Shown here: piece by piece, positions 18,315 through 27,275 of the stretch
Layout: every line of letters starts with the position of its first letter
Numbering within the stretch: the first letter of the stretch is position 1
Source of the DNA: DFXE01 sp032054765
GTDB taxonomy: Bacteria; Bacteroidota; Bacteroidia; Bacteroidales; Tannerellaceae
Reading direction: 5' to 3'
DNA: 64,000 nucleotides
Assembly (NCBI GenBank): GCA_032054765.1
Contig: DAMBSC010000009.1
Coordinates: 1-64,000 of the forward strand
Program-made: the position numbers and the translations under genes
Notes under the pieces: model-generated
What the model was told of the DNA's origin: nothing
Databases searched by the model: none
What the model saw: only the letters and a program-made list of their open reading frames with translations

Positions 18315-19289
18315 ATGGAAAATATTAAAAAAATATCTGTTATAATGTGTACATATAATGGAGAAAAATATCTACAAGAACAATTAGATTCTATAATCTC
18401 TCAAACATACCCCATTTATGAATTAATTATTCAAGACGATAACTCTGTAGATAAGACCATTGAAATAATTCAGAAATATCAACAAAAATATTCTTATATA
18501 AAGTATTTCTCAAATGATAAACAAAAAGGAATAAATGATAATTTTATTACTGCCATACAACGAGCGAATGGGGATTATATAGCCCTATCTGATCAAGATG
18601 ATATTTGGGAAATAAACAAAATAGAACACCAAATATCATCAATTGGGAACGCATTATTATCATCTGGAATTACAAAACCCTTTTCCAATGATAAAATTTC
18701 TATTCATTTTGATAAACGAACTCCCAATATTCATTTAGAACGAATCATCTATCTGTCTATGATGGCAGGACATACATTGATGTTTAAAAAAGAATTAATA
18801 AATAAAATACCTAATATTAATTATTGGTCACAATTTTTTTTATATGATCATTTAATTCAGATTGTAGCTGCAACATATGAAAGTATTTCTTATTGTCCTG
18901 AAATTTTAGTAAAACAACGAAGGCATGCTGACAGTTCTACCTTAACTATTCCTTTCAATTATGAATACAGTTTACCCAATATTATTAGATCTATCTTTCG
19001 AACATATAAAACATATAAAGACATAAGACCTTTTGTGAAAAAATATTTTTTTAATATGTATTCTTTACTGTTGGAAATACAATCTCCAACAATATCAAGA
19101 ACAAATGCAATGAAGTTATCTTTATATAATTCAAGAAGTTCTTTTATATCTTACATCCGATTAACATTATTATGCATCCAACATAGAGATCGAATCTTTC
19201 ATTCTAATGAAAAAAATAGATTATCTTTTTTAAAAGCTATTTATTTTCCTATTTCAAGTAGTGATTATCTTCAATATTTATCAAAATAA
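18315..19289 (+). CDS. Family 2 glycosyltransferase
   Basis: A 324-residue GT-A enzyme with the classical N-terminal motif ISVIMCTYNGEKYLQEQLDSI, then LIIQDDNSVDKT and the DXD-type segment IALSDQDDIWEINKI; it resembles alpha-L-Rha/Glc transferases of O-antigen loci. The longer frame starts at a GTG (18306); ATG 18315 is preferred because it gives the usual short lead into the first strand. Very AT-rich and in the same operon. Donor sugar unknown. Confidence 0.82.
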   Translation: MENIKKISVIMCTYNGEKYLQEQLDSIISQTYPIYELIIQDDNSVDKTIEIIQKYQQKYSYIKYFSNDKQKGINDNFITAIQRANGDYIALSDQDDIWEINKIEHQISSIGNALLSSGITKPFSNDKISIHFDKRTPNIHLERIIYLSMMAGHTLMFKKELINKIPNINYWSQFFLYDHLIQIVAATYESISYCPEILVKQRRHADSSTLTIPFNYEYSLPNIIRSIFRTYKTYKDIRPFVKKYFFNMYSLLLEIQSPTISRTNAMKLSLYNSRSSFISYIRLTLLCIQHRDRIFHSNEKNRLSFLKAIYFPISSSDYLQYLSK

Positions 19290-19320
19290 GTTTGCATATT
19301 TACTGTTTAACATTAATAAT

Positions 19321-20583
19321 ATGAAATTAATATTATTAAATACATCAGAAATGAAGGGTGGAGCAGCTGTTGCTGCACATAGATTGCACTCTGCACTCTT
19401 AAAAGCTGGTGAAAAAGCTGTATTGCTAGTCCGTGATAAACAATCAAGTAACAGGGATATTATAGCTAGCCACCATTTTATATTAAAAAGAAAAATAGAT
19501 AAACTTCGTTTTTTATTAGAACGTATCATTATTTTCATAAGTAATCGATTTAATAAGAAAAACCTTTTTCAAATTTCTTTAGCTAATACAGGAACGGATA
19601 TTAGTAATTACTCTCTGATTCTCGACTCTGATATTATCCATATTCATTGGATTAATCAAGGATTTTTATCTTTGTGGGATATTGAAAAACTTATAAAAAC
19701 AGGAAAACCAATTATATGGACATTACATGACCTTTGGCCTGTTACTGCTATTTGTCATTATCCTGGAGAATGTAAGAAATATAAAGATTATTGTTATGAG
19801 TGCCCTCTACAAGTAAAGAAACCTTTATGGGATTTAGCTAAAAAAAATTACAAAAAAAAACAATTAATACATTTATCTAAAATAACATTTGTCGGTTGCA
19901 GTAAATGGATCACAAGATTAGCTAAAGAAAGTAACCTTCTACATAATGCTCATTTCTTATCAATTCCTAATCCAATAGATATTTTTGTTTTTAAACCCAG
20001 AGACATATATGAAGCGAGAAATAAGTATCATATACCGATAGATAAAAAAATCCTATTATTTGCAGCAGCAAAAATAAGTGATGAACGAAAAGGCTTTAAT
20101 TTTTTAATAAAAGCTTGCTCTATATTGAAAGATATAGGCTTTAATAATATTGAAATCCTTTTGATGGGAAATATCTCAGAAGAATTTAATAATTTGTTTC
20201 CATTTAAAGTGAATTCATTAGGTTATATAACAAACGAGGAACAAATGGTTTTGGCTTATTCATGTGCTGATATATTTGTTATACCTTCTTTAGAAGATAA
20301 CCTTCCTAATACAATTATGGAAGCAATGGCATGTGGTACGCCGTGTGTAGGATTTGATACAGGTGGGATACCTGAAATGATAGATCATAAAATAAATGGT
20401 TATATAGCAAAATATAAAGATGCAAATGACTTGGCACATGGTATTCAATGGATTTTAGAAAATAAGAATACAATAAATTTATTCGAGGCATGCATTGAAA
20501 AAGTAAGAAATAATTATTCTGAACCAATTATTGCTGAGAAATACATTACTTTATATAAAAGTTTATTGGAAAATGAATCCTAA
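19321..20583 (+). CDS. Family 4 glycosyltransferase
   Basis: A 420-residue GT-B glycosyltransferase. The N-terminal domain begins KLILLNTSEMKGGAAVAAHRL and includes WTLHDLWPVTAICHYPGECKKY, a cysteine-containing loop (four Cys in about 20 residues) common to a group of Bacteroidetes GT4 enzymes. The donor domain has the E-x7-E region FVIPSLEDNLPNTIMEAMACGTP. ATG 19321 is chosen over upstream in-frame codons from 19261, which lie within the end of the previous gene. Its end overlaps the next start by 11 bp. Confidence 0.85.
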   Translation: MKLILLNTSEMKGGAAVAAHRLHSALLKAGEKAVLLVRDKQSSNRDIIASHHFILKRKIDKLRFLLERIIIFISNRFNKKNLFQISLANTGTDISNYSLILDSDIIHIHWINQGFLSLWDIEKLIKTGKPIIWTLHDLWPVTAICHYPGECKKYKDYCYECPLQVKKPLWDLAKKNYKKKQLIHLSKITFVGCSKWITRLAKESNLLHNAHFLSIPNPIDIFVFKPRDIYEARNKYHIPIDKKILLFAAAKISDERKGFNFLIKACSILKDIGFNNIEILLMGNISEEFNNLFPFKVNSLGYITNEEQMVLAYSCADIFVIPSLEDNLPNTIMEAMACGTPCVGFDTGGIPEMIDHKINGYIAKYKDANDLAHGIQWILENKNTINLFEACIEKVRNNYSEPIIAEKYITLYKSLLENES

Positions 20584-21328
20584 ATTTTCTATAATAACTG
20601 TAACTTACAACGCATCTCAATGGTTGGAGCGTACAATTCTTAGTATACTTTCTCAGTCTTATCCTAATATTGAATATCTTATCATTGATGGAGGATCAAC
20701 AGATGGGACAGTAAATATTATAAAGCATTATAAAGAAGGAATAACATATTGGAATAGTGAACCTGACAAAGGTTTGTATGACGCAATGAATAAAGGTCTT
20801 TTAAAGTCAACAGGTGATTATGTGTGGTTTATTAACGCTGGAGATACTTTATATACGGCAAATACTGCACAACAGATTGTGGATTCTATAAAAATGAAAA
20901 AGATATTACCAGAAGTTATCTATGGAGAGTCTATGATTGTTGATGGAAATGGACATTCTTTAGGTATACGCAGATTAAAAGCTCCTAAAAAATTAACATG
21001 GAAAAGTTTTCGTATGGGTATGCTTGTATGCCATCAATCATTTTTAGCAAAACGTGAGATAGCACCATTGTATGATACAAATTATCAGTGGGTGGCTGAT
21101 TATGACTGGTGCATAAAATGCCTGAAAAAAGCAAAAAATGTACATAATACATTTTTGATTTTATCTAATTTTTTAGACGCAGGGATGAGTACTGTAAACA
21201 GAAAAGTATCTTTAAAAGAACGTTACCTGATTATGGAGAAATATTATGGAAAGATTTCAACATTCTTTCTACACGGATGGTTTGCCGTCCGTTTTTACAC
21301 AGCCAAGTGGTTTAAAGGTAGAGTTTAA
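20573..21328 (+). CDS. Family 2 glycosyltransferase (WcaA/colanic-like)
   Basis: A 251-residue GT-A glycosyltransferase with FSIITVTYNASQWLERTI, YLIIDGGSTDGT, SEPDKGLYDAMNKGL and the metal-binding WFINAGDTLY. This is the compact form common as the last transferase of capsule and exopolysaccharide loci in Bacteroidales. The start is ATG 20573, overlapping the end of the GT4 gene; the longer frame from 20531 is not needed. GC rises from here on, marking the end of the most AT-rich block. Confidence 0.87.
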   Translation: MNPKFSIITVTYNASQWLERTILSILSQSYPNIEYLIIDGGSTDGTVNIIKHYKEGITYWNSEPDKGLYDAMNKGLLKSTGDYVWFINAGDTLYTANTAQQIVDSIKMKKILPEVIYGESMIVDGNGHSLGIRRLKAPKKLTWKSFRMGMLVCHQSFLAKREIAPLYDTNYQWVADYDWCIKCLKKAKNVHNTFLILSNFLDAGMSTVNRKVSLKERYLIMEKYYGKISTFFLHGWFAVRFYTAKWFKGRV

Positions 21329-21354
21329 GCAATAATTATATACACAAACTGAGT

Positions 21355-23874
21355 ATGAAGGAAATATTTAATAAATGGGGTAAACATGTAGTTGCCATAA
21401 TTATATTTTTTGTATTAGTAACTGTCTACTTTTCTCCGGCAATACTTGATGGTAAATCGGTACGTCAGGATGATATGGAAAAAGCATTCGGAGTTGGAAC
21501 AGGCCAAATGCAACAATATGCAGAGACAGCAGAAGCGCGTGAATTCAGTGTTTGGTCAGATGCAATGTTTAGTGGTATGCCCTATGTTTCAGGATATGGA
21601 GATCCTGCTCCTAAATTACCCCGTTATGACCAAGTTCTTGAAAAACCTATAAAAGGGATCGGATATTTACATGCAGGAATGATTTTTGCAGGTCTTATTA
21701 GTTTTTATATTCTCATGTGTATTATGGGAGTAAATTGGTGGTTAGCTTTAGCAGGATCGTTTGCATTTGCTTTTGCAACTTATAATGTGATTATTATCGT
21801 AGCAGGACATATTACCAAAGCTTATGTTATAGCATATATGCCAATTGTTTTAGCTGGTATGGCACTCTTATTTAAGAAAAAGTATTTATGGGGAGCTATT
21901 CTATTCCTTTTAGGAGTTGCACTTTCAATTGGTAATGGACATATTCAAATAACTTATTATTTAGTTTTACTTTGTTTATTTATATACTTAGGATACGTAG
22001 TATATAAGATAAAACAAAAGGGATTTAAAGAACTTTATATAGTTACCGCTATTATGATATTTTGCGTTTTATTGGCTGTTTTGCCTAATGCAAAGAATAT
22101 GTATGCCCATTGGGATTTAGGACAGCATTCTACACGCGGACCTACGGAGTTAACAACAACTACCAGCGAAGATGAAAAGATATCTTCGGGCTTAGATAAG
22201 GATTATGCTTTTGCATGGAGTTATGGTAAAATGGAATTGCTTACTCTTTTAATTCCAAATGCATATGGGGGCTATACCGGTGGTACGTTAGGACAAGATT
22301 CTGAATTATACAAAGAAATGAGGGCTAAAGGGGCCCAGGTAGGAAAAGAAATACAAACTTATACTTATTGGGGAGATAAGTCCACACAAGGAGGATTCTA
22401 CTTTGGAGCATTGGTTTGTTTTTTATTTGTTTTCGGTATGTTCATTATAAGGAATCCAATGAAATGGTGGTTATTCGCCGGAGCTCTATTCCTTACATTC
22501 ATGGCATTGGGACGTAACTTTGATACTTTCAACACATTCCTCTTTCATTACTTACCACTAAACAATAAGTTCCGAACTGTAGAAATGGCATTAGCTCTGC
22601 CCGGACTTGTCTGTCCAATTATTGCTATTTGGGGATTAAAAGATTTATTTACTCAGAAAATAGATGAAAAACTATTTAAGAAAGGAATAATTGGGGCTTT
22701 AGCTATTACCGGAGGTTTATGTTTAATAGTCTGGCTAATACCTACATTATTGCTTGATTTTCGTTCACCACTGGATACACATTACAATATGCCCGATTGG
22801 TATTATAATGCATTATTGCTAGATAGACAATCTTTAGCTTCTTCTGACGCTTTGCGTTCTTTAATATTTATTTTGCTTGGAGCCGGATTAATCTATTGGT
22901 ATTATAAAGCAAAGGATAAAGCAAAAACATCAATAATTGTGAGCGCCTGTATTGCAGTACTAATATTAGCTGATTTATGGCCGGTAGACAAAAGATATTT
23001 AAATGACAGTAGTTTTATCCGTGAAAAACCGAGTGAGGTGTATAAACCAACAGTCGCCAATAATGAAATCTTTAAAGATAAAGACCCTTCTTTCCGTGTC
23101 CTTAATCTGAATAATCCATTTGTAGAAGCGACTACTTCTACTTTTCATCACTCCATAGGTGGTTACCATGCTGCAAAACTCAGAAGATACCAGGAACTTA
23201 TTGATCATCGATTCAGCAAAGAATTAAATACTATTTACGGATCGTTCCAGGAAGCCACGAGCGAAAATATAATGAAAGCACTTACACAAATACCTTCTCT
23301 GAATATGCTGAATGCTCGTTATATAATTTACCATCCTGAGCAACCACCATTAAGAAATCCATTCGCTTATGGAAATGCATGGTTTGTTCAAAAGGTAGAA
23401 ATAGTTGATAATGCGGATGCTGAAATTGCTGCATTAAACAACATAAATCCATTGGAGGTAGCTGTTGTAGATAAACGCTTTGCCGATGATGTAGCCGGTT
23501 TTATTCCTTCTGTAGACTCTGCAGCAACTATCGTATTAGATAAATACAGACCCAATAAATTAACTTATAGCTCAAAAGCATCAAGGGAACAACTGGCTGT
23601 ATTTTCTGAAATATATTATCAACCAGGATGGAAAGCTTACATTGATGGAAAACCTGTTCCCCATTTCCGGGCAGATTGGACACTACGTGCAATGCGTATT
23701 CCTGCAGGTGAACATCAAATAGTATTTGAGTTCTATCCGGATATGTATGTTGTAACAGCCTATATTGAATCTATCAGCTCCTTCCTGATCCTTCTTTTAT
23801 TGATAGCTGCTATCGGATATTCTATCTGGCGATATCGGAAAGAAAGAATAAAAACGGAAGTAGTTAAATCATAG
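21355..23874 (+). CDS. YfhO-family multi-spanning membrane protein
   Basis: An 839-residue integral membrane protein of the YfhO family, a GT-C fold group; Gram-positive members add sugars to envelope polymers on the outer face of the membrane from undecaprenyl-phosphate-linked donors. It starts with a membrane segment (residues about 10-28), followed by about a dozen more to residue 560, a large soluble domain (about residues 560-800), then a last segment and a basic tail. An acidic pair in the first outer loop (RQDDMEKAFG) is the likely GT-C catalytic site. It follows the glycosyltransferase genes by 26 bp and overlaps the convergent gene by 6 bp. The enzymatic role is inferred from the family. 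Confidence 0.8.
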   Translation: MKEIFNKWGKHVVAIIIFFVLVTVYFSPAILDGKSVRQDDMEKAFGVGTGQMQQYAETAEAREFSVWSDAMFSGMPYVSGYGDPAPKLPRYDQVLEKPIKGIGYLHAGMIFAGLISFYILMCIMGVNWWLALAGSFAFAFATYNVIIIVAGHITKAYVIAYMPIVLAGMALLFKKKYLWGAILFLLGVALSIGNGHIQITYYLVLLCLFIYLGYVVYKIKQKGFKELYIVTAIMIFCVLLAVLPNAKNMYAHWDLGQHSTRGPTELTTTTSEDEKISSGLDKDYAFAWSYGKMELLTLLIPNAYGGYTGGTLGQDSELYKEMRAKGAQVGKEIQTYTYWGDKSTQGGFYFGALVCFLFVFGMFIIRNPMKWWLFAGALFLTFMALGRNFDTFNTFLFHYLPLNNKFRTVEMALALPGLVCPIIAIWGLKDLFTQKIDEKLFKKGIIGALAITGGLCLIVWLIPTLLLDFRSPLDTHYNMPDWYYNALLLDRQSLASSDALRSLIFILLGAGLIYWYYKAKDKAKTSIIVSACIAVLILADLWPVDKRYLNDSSFIREKPSEVYKPTVANNEIFKDKDPSFRVLNLNNPFVEATTSTFHHSIGGYHAAKLRRYQELIDHRFSKELNTIYGSFQEATSENIMKALTQIPSLNMLNARYIIYHPEQPPLRNPFAYGNAWFVQKVEIVDNADAEIAALNNINPLEVAVVDKRFADDVAGFIPSVDSAATIVLDKYRPNKLTYSSKASREQLAVFSEIYYQPGWKAYIDGKPVPHFRADWTLRAMRIPAGEHQIVFEFYPDMYVVTAYIESISSFLILLLLIAAIGYSIWRYRKERIKTEVVKS

Positions 23875-24987
23875 TTCTTCCACAAAAGATAGTAAAGACG
23901 CTGCAAAGTTATCCCACGAAAGCAGTGTCTTTTCTTTTTGTATATTGCCAATAAATACTGAGTGGTCTTCTTTAAAGAATTTAGTGATCGTATCGGCTAT
24001 AGAGTCCGGGGTTATTTCAAGGATCATCAATCCGACTCCGGGTTTTTCAATACTCTCTCCTAACCCACCTGTCTTCGTAGCTATCAAGGGAAGTTCAAAA
24101 TGATAAGCAATTGATGTGATACCACTTTGTGTAGCTGAGCGGTAAGGTAAGACACAAACATTGGATGCCGAGAAAAATAAAGGTACCTCACTATCGCTTA
24201 TATAACGGTTATAAACCTTGATTCGTTCGGGATGATTTGCTTTCTTGATAAGCTCATCATATTTATCAAAGCTACCATAGGTCTCTCCGGCAATAAGTAA
24301 TTGATAGCTTTCGTCAAGTAAACTCACTGCATCAATCAGCAAATCCAACCCTTTATAATCCCTTATCAATCCAAAAAACAAGATTGTTTTCTTATCAGGA
24401 TCAATACCTAATAATTCCCTTGATTTACGACTCTCCACTTTGTCACCAAAATGATTATATAGTGGATGCGGTTTAAGAATAGATTTAGCTGTCGGATGTA
24501 ACGTATATAAATCATTCCGTACTGATTCACTCATGGCAACAAAACCGCTATTTTGTTTCAGGAACCATGTGGTCAACGGTTTATCAAAAAACTTTTGTTC
24601 ATGAGGAATTACATTGTCTAGGATTGTTATGACCTTACATCCTCTTTTCTTCAAGTATTTAGCTACACTTCCCAGTGAAGGTGCCAGGTAAGACATCCAA
24701 TATTTCATGATCAAAACATCCGGTTTCTCTTTGGCGATACATTTAGCTGCTTTTTTGTAGCTGAAAGGATTAGCGGTATCTAATATTGGAATACTATCGA
24801 TAAGAATAGCATTATCTTCGTCTGTAACATATTGTGTTTTTCCTGGAAAAAGAAAACCGGGATATTGCCTTGTAAAGGTATATGCCGTTATATCATTATC
24901 CTTTTTGAATGTCTCATATAGGTTGGCATTAAACTGCGCGATTCCACCTCTAAACGGGTAGAAGGTTGATAACATGGCAATCTTCAT
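23869..24987 (-). CDS. Family 4 glycosyltransferase
   Basis: A 372-residue GT-B enzyme: KIAMLSTFYPFRGGIAQFNANLYE forms the first strand and glycine-rich loop, and the donor domain has ILFFGLIRDYKGLDLLIDAV, LLIAGE and VCVLPYRSATQSGITSIAYHFELPLIAT. ATG 24987 gives the family N-terminus; upstream codons in the frame run into gmhB. It is the last gene of the heptose operon, 4 bp after gmhB, and so is a candidate heptosyltransferase-like step, although true heptosyltransferases of the GT9 family look different. Its stop overlaps yfhO's stop in convergent orientation. Confidence 0.85.
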   Translation of the reverse strand: MKIAMLSTFYPFRGGIAQFNANLYETFKKDNDITAYTFTRQYPGFLFPGKTQYVTDEDNAILIDSIPILDTANPFSYKKAAKCIAKEKPDVLIMKYWMSYLAPSLGSVAKYLKKRGCKVITILDNVIPHEQKFFDKPLTTWFLKQNSGFVAMSESVRNDLYTLHPTAKSILKPHPLYNHFGDKVESRKSRELLGIDPDKKTILFFGLIRDYKGLDLLIDAVSLLDESYQLLIAGETYGSFDKYDELIKKANHPERIKVYNRYISDSEVPLFFSASNVCVLPYRSATQSGITSIAYHFELPLIATKTGGLGESIEKPGVGLMILEITPDSIADTITKFFKEDHSVFIGNIQKEKTLLSWDNFAASLLSFVEEL

Positions 24988-24991
24988 ATGT

Positions 24992-25540
24992 TTATTTCTT
25001 TTGTATATCTTTTGCAAAGGTAAGTAAATCGGGATAGTGAGCACAGATGTTTAATTTACTTATTTGTTCAGCATTGTATTTATTCCCGATAAGAATAGCC
25101 GGAATACCTGCATTATTAGCAAATTGCATATCGGATAAACTATCCCCTGCAAATAAACTTTGTTTAAAGGTTATATCCGGAAAATCTTCTTTTGCCTGAA
25201 AAGCCATTCCTATATTGGGCTTTCTGTTTATATCGTTATTATCAGTGGATGTACAATAATAAATCTTATCAATTCTCCCTTTGTGAGCGTGTATGATGGT
25301 AGCCATCTGTTTATGAATATCTATCAAATCCTGCTCACTCATAAGCCCTCTGCCTACTCCTCGCTGATTGGTAATTATTAGAATATACTTAAATAAAGGA
25401 GCAAGAAGAGCTAAAGCTTCAAGAGTTCCATCAATAAAAAAAAACTCCTTCCATGATTTCACATAATCACCTTTACGTTGCTTATTGATAACCCCGTCTC
25501 TATCGAGAAATAATGTATTATAACGATTTATAGCTGTCAT
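24992..25540 (-). CDS. gmhB: D-glycero-D-manno-heptose 1,7-bisphosphate 7-phosphatase
   Basis: A HAD-superfamily phosphatase removing the 7-phosphate of the heptose bisphosphate. The 182-residue product has nucleophile D13 and acid D15 in FLDRDGVIN, motif II ITNQRGVGRG and motif III/IV GDSLSDMQFANNAG. The Cys/His zinc loop of the E. coli enzyme is reduced to one cysteine (C96). It lies in order with hddC and hddA, so it is expected to act on the GDP-heptose branch. ATG 25540 is preferred; the stop of hddC lies 23 bp inside this gene, so the two overlap. Confidence 0.85.
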   Translation of the reverse strand: MTAINRYNTLFLDRDGVINKQRKGDYVKSWKEFFFIDGTLEALALLAPLFKYILIITNQRGVGRGLMSEQDLIDIHKQMATIIHAHKGRIDKIYYCTSTDNNDINRKPNIGMAFQAKEDFPDITFKQSLFAGDSLSDMQFANNAGIPAILIGNKYNAEQISKLNICAHYPDLLTFAKDIQKK

Positions 25541-26222
25541 TTGCAAAGTCTGATTGGGCTTGAGCATAATCTTGCGGAATACCAATATCAATAAAATAAC
25601 CGTTAGCCGGGAACCCTGTCAGATTACCGGCTAAGACATTTACTTCAAAAAAATCTTTTTCAATGGAAAACTTTTCCGGTTGCTCATCTAATGCATTGCT
25701 ATTTATCAGGTAAATGCCTCCATTAATCAAGCCGGACTCTCTATATTGTTTTTCTAAGAAACCTATAATACTATTGGACAACTTATCAATTTCTACTACC
25801 CCGTAACGTGTAAAATCTTTCATCTCTTTAAGAGCTAACGTTGCCAACGCTTTAGTCTGAGAATGAATATCCAGCATCTGTGAATAGTCTATATTGAAAA
25901 AGGTATCACCGTTTAAAACGAATACTTCTTTTTCCGTTGCTTGAGAAAGAGCTAATTTCACCCCTCCACCTGTTCCGAGAGGAGTTTCTTCTATAACAGA
26001 AGATATCACCATCTGAGTAGGATAGGTCTTTATCCATTCCTCAATGATTTCGTATTTGTAACCTAAGGATAAGATAATCCGGCTGAATCCGGCCTTTTCC
26101 AATGTAGATAAGATATAATAAAGAAAAGGATTTCCTGCCACAGGAGCCATACATTTAGGAACATCCGAAACAACACTTTTCAGCCGTGTACCCATTCCTC
26201 CTGCCAGAATAATTGCTTCCAT
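25518..26222 (-). CDS. hddC: D-glycero-alpha-D-manno-heptose 1-phosphate guanylyltransferase
   Basis: A nucleotidyltransferase that activates heptose 1-phosphate to GDP-heptose. The 234-residue product has the signature AIILAGGMGTRLKSVVSDVPKCMAPVAG, then LGTGGGVKLAL, VLNGDTFFNIDY and a C-terminal FIDIGIPQDYAQAQ, all typical of HddC/MPG1-like enzymes. Clustering with a GHMP heptose kinase and a GmhB phosphatase supports the GDP branch over the ADP branch (HldE) used for enterobacterial lipopolysaccharide. It is 9 bp after hddA. Confidence 0.88.
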   Translation of the reverse strand: MEAIILAGGMGTRLKSVVSDVPKCMAPVAGNPFLYYILSTLEKAGFSRIILSLGYKYEIIEEWIKTYPTQMVISSVIEETPLGTGGGVKLALSQATEKEVFVLNGDTFFNIDYSQMLDIHSQTKALATLALKEMKDFTRYGVVEIDKLSNSIIGFLEKQYRESGLINGGIYLINSNALDEQPEKFSIEKDFFEVNVLAGNLTGFPANGYFIDIGIPQDYAQAQSDFANDSYKSL

Positions 26223-26231
26223 ATTATTATT

Positions 26232-27275
26232 TTATCCTTTAACAGTCCAGGTGGTTAATCCTTTTTTGCAAAATTCAAAATAACGAATTTCGCCAATGTT
26301 TAATTCACATAATGCTTTTGCTACCTGGTAACAGGTATTTCCCGGACAATAAAAAAACATAAAGCCTCCACCACCTGCACCTGATATTTTACCTCCTAAA
26401 GCTCCGTTTGATATGGCTGTTTCGTAAATATGATCGATAAATTCATTTGAAATATTCTTAGCCATCATTTTTTTGTTTGTCCAGCTGGTATTAAGAGCCT
26501 TTCCTAATTCCCAAAGTTCTTCTCTTAAAAGACAATTTTTCATGCGAAACGCTTCTTCCCGTACTTTATGCATGGCTTCTAACGACTCATTTTTCTTCTT
26601 TACATTCTCCACTTGCTCCTCGATGATATGCCCAGAAGAACGTTGCTGTTTTGTATAGAAAAGAATGGTATTCATCGCCCATTCCTGTAGAATATCATTA
26701 CCAATACGAAGTGGGTTCACTATTACTTTATCGTCCTCCAGGAATTCCATGAAATTTACACCACCGAAAGTAGCGGCATACTGATCTTGTTTACCTCCCG
26801 CCATTTTCAGGTCCAAACGTTCTATTTCATACGCATAATGAGCCATATCATATTTTCCTAATGGTAATTTCAGCCATTCAGAAAAAGCGCCTAGAATAGC
26901 GACAACCAATGTAGATGAAGTTCCCAATCCTGAACCCGAAGGAACATCCATGGAAGTGGTTAACTCAAAAGAAAGTGGTTTCCCATTATTATACTTGGAA
27001 ACAATGGAATTATATATTCCTCTCTGGAGGAGCAGAGGTCCTTCCAAAGGCAACCTTTCAGTCTCTTCATACTCCTCTGTAATGTTTTCATTTATATGTA
27101 CAAAACGTATCTTACCATTATCTAACGGACGGATCGTCGCATAGGCAAATAAATTAACCGTTACATTCAGAATGGCTCCACCATAGAGATCTGAATAAGG
27201 AGACACATCCGTACCTCCACCAGCAATTCCTAATCTGAAGGGGGCTTTACTTCTATATAGTGTTTTATTACTCAT
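26232..27275 (-). CDS. hddA: D-glycero-alpha-D-manno-heptose 7-phosphate kinase
   Basis: A GHMP-family kinase that phosphorylates heptose 7-phosphate at C1. The 347-residue product begins YRSKAPFRLGIAGGGTDVSPY, a motif shared with HddA and L-fucokinase-like kinases, and carries the ATP loop VPSGSGLGTSST and a C-terminal GGKISGAGGGGFMFF. The two catalytic-pathway neighbours, hddC and gmhB, follow in the same operon. The isomerase GmhA that makes sedoheptulose-derived substrate is not in this window. Its start overlaps the stop of the preceding methyltransferase gene by 8 bp. Confidence 0.9.
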   Translation of the reverse strand: MSNKTLYRSKAPFRLGIAGGGTDVSPYSDLYGGAILNVTVNLFAYATIRPLDNGKIRFVHINENITEEYEETERLPLEGPLLLQRGIYNSIVSKYNNGKPLSFELTTSMDVPSGSGLGTSSTLVVAILGAFSEWLKLPLGKYDMAHYAYEIERLDLKMAGGKQDQYAATFGGVNFMEFLEDDKVIVNPLRIGNDILQEWAMNTILFYTKQQRSSGHIIEEQVENVKKKNESLEAMHKVREEAFRMKNCLLREELWELGKALNTSWTNKKMMAKNISNEFIDHIYETAISNGALGGKISGAGGGGFMFFYCPGNTCYQVAKALCELNIGEIRYFEFCKKGLTTWTVKG

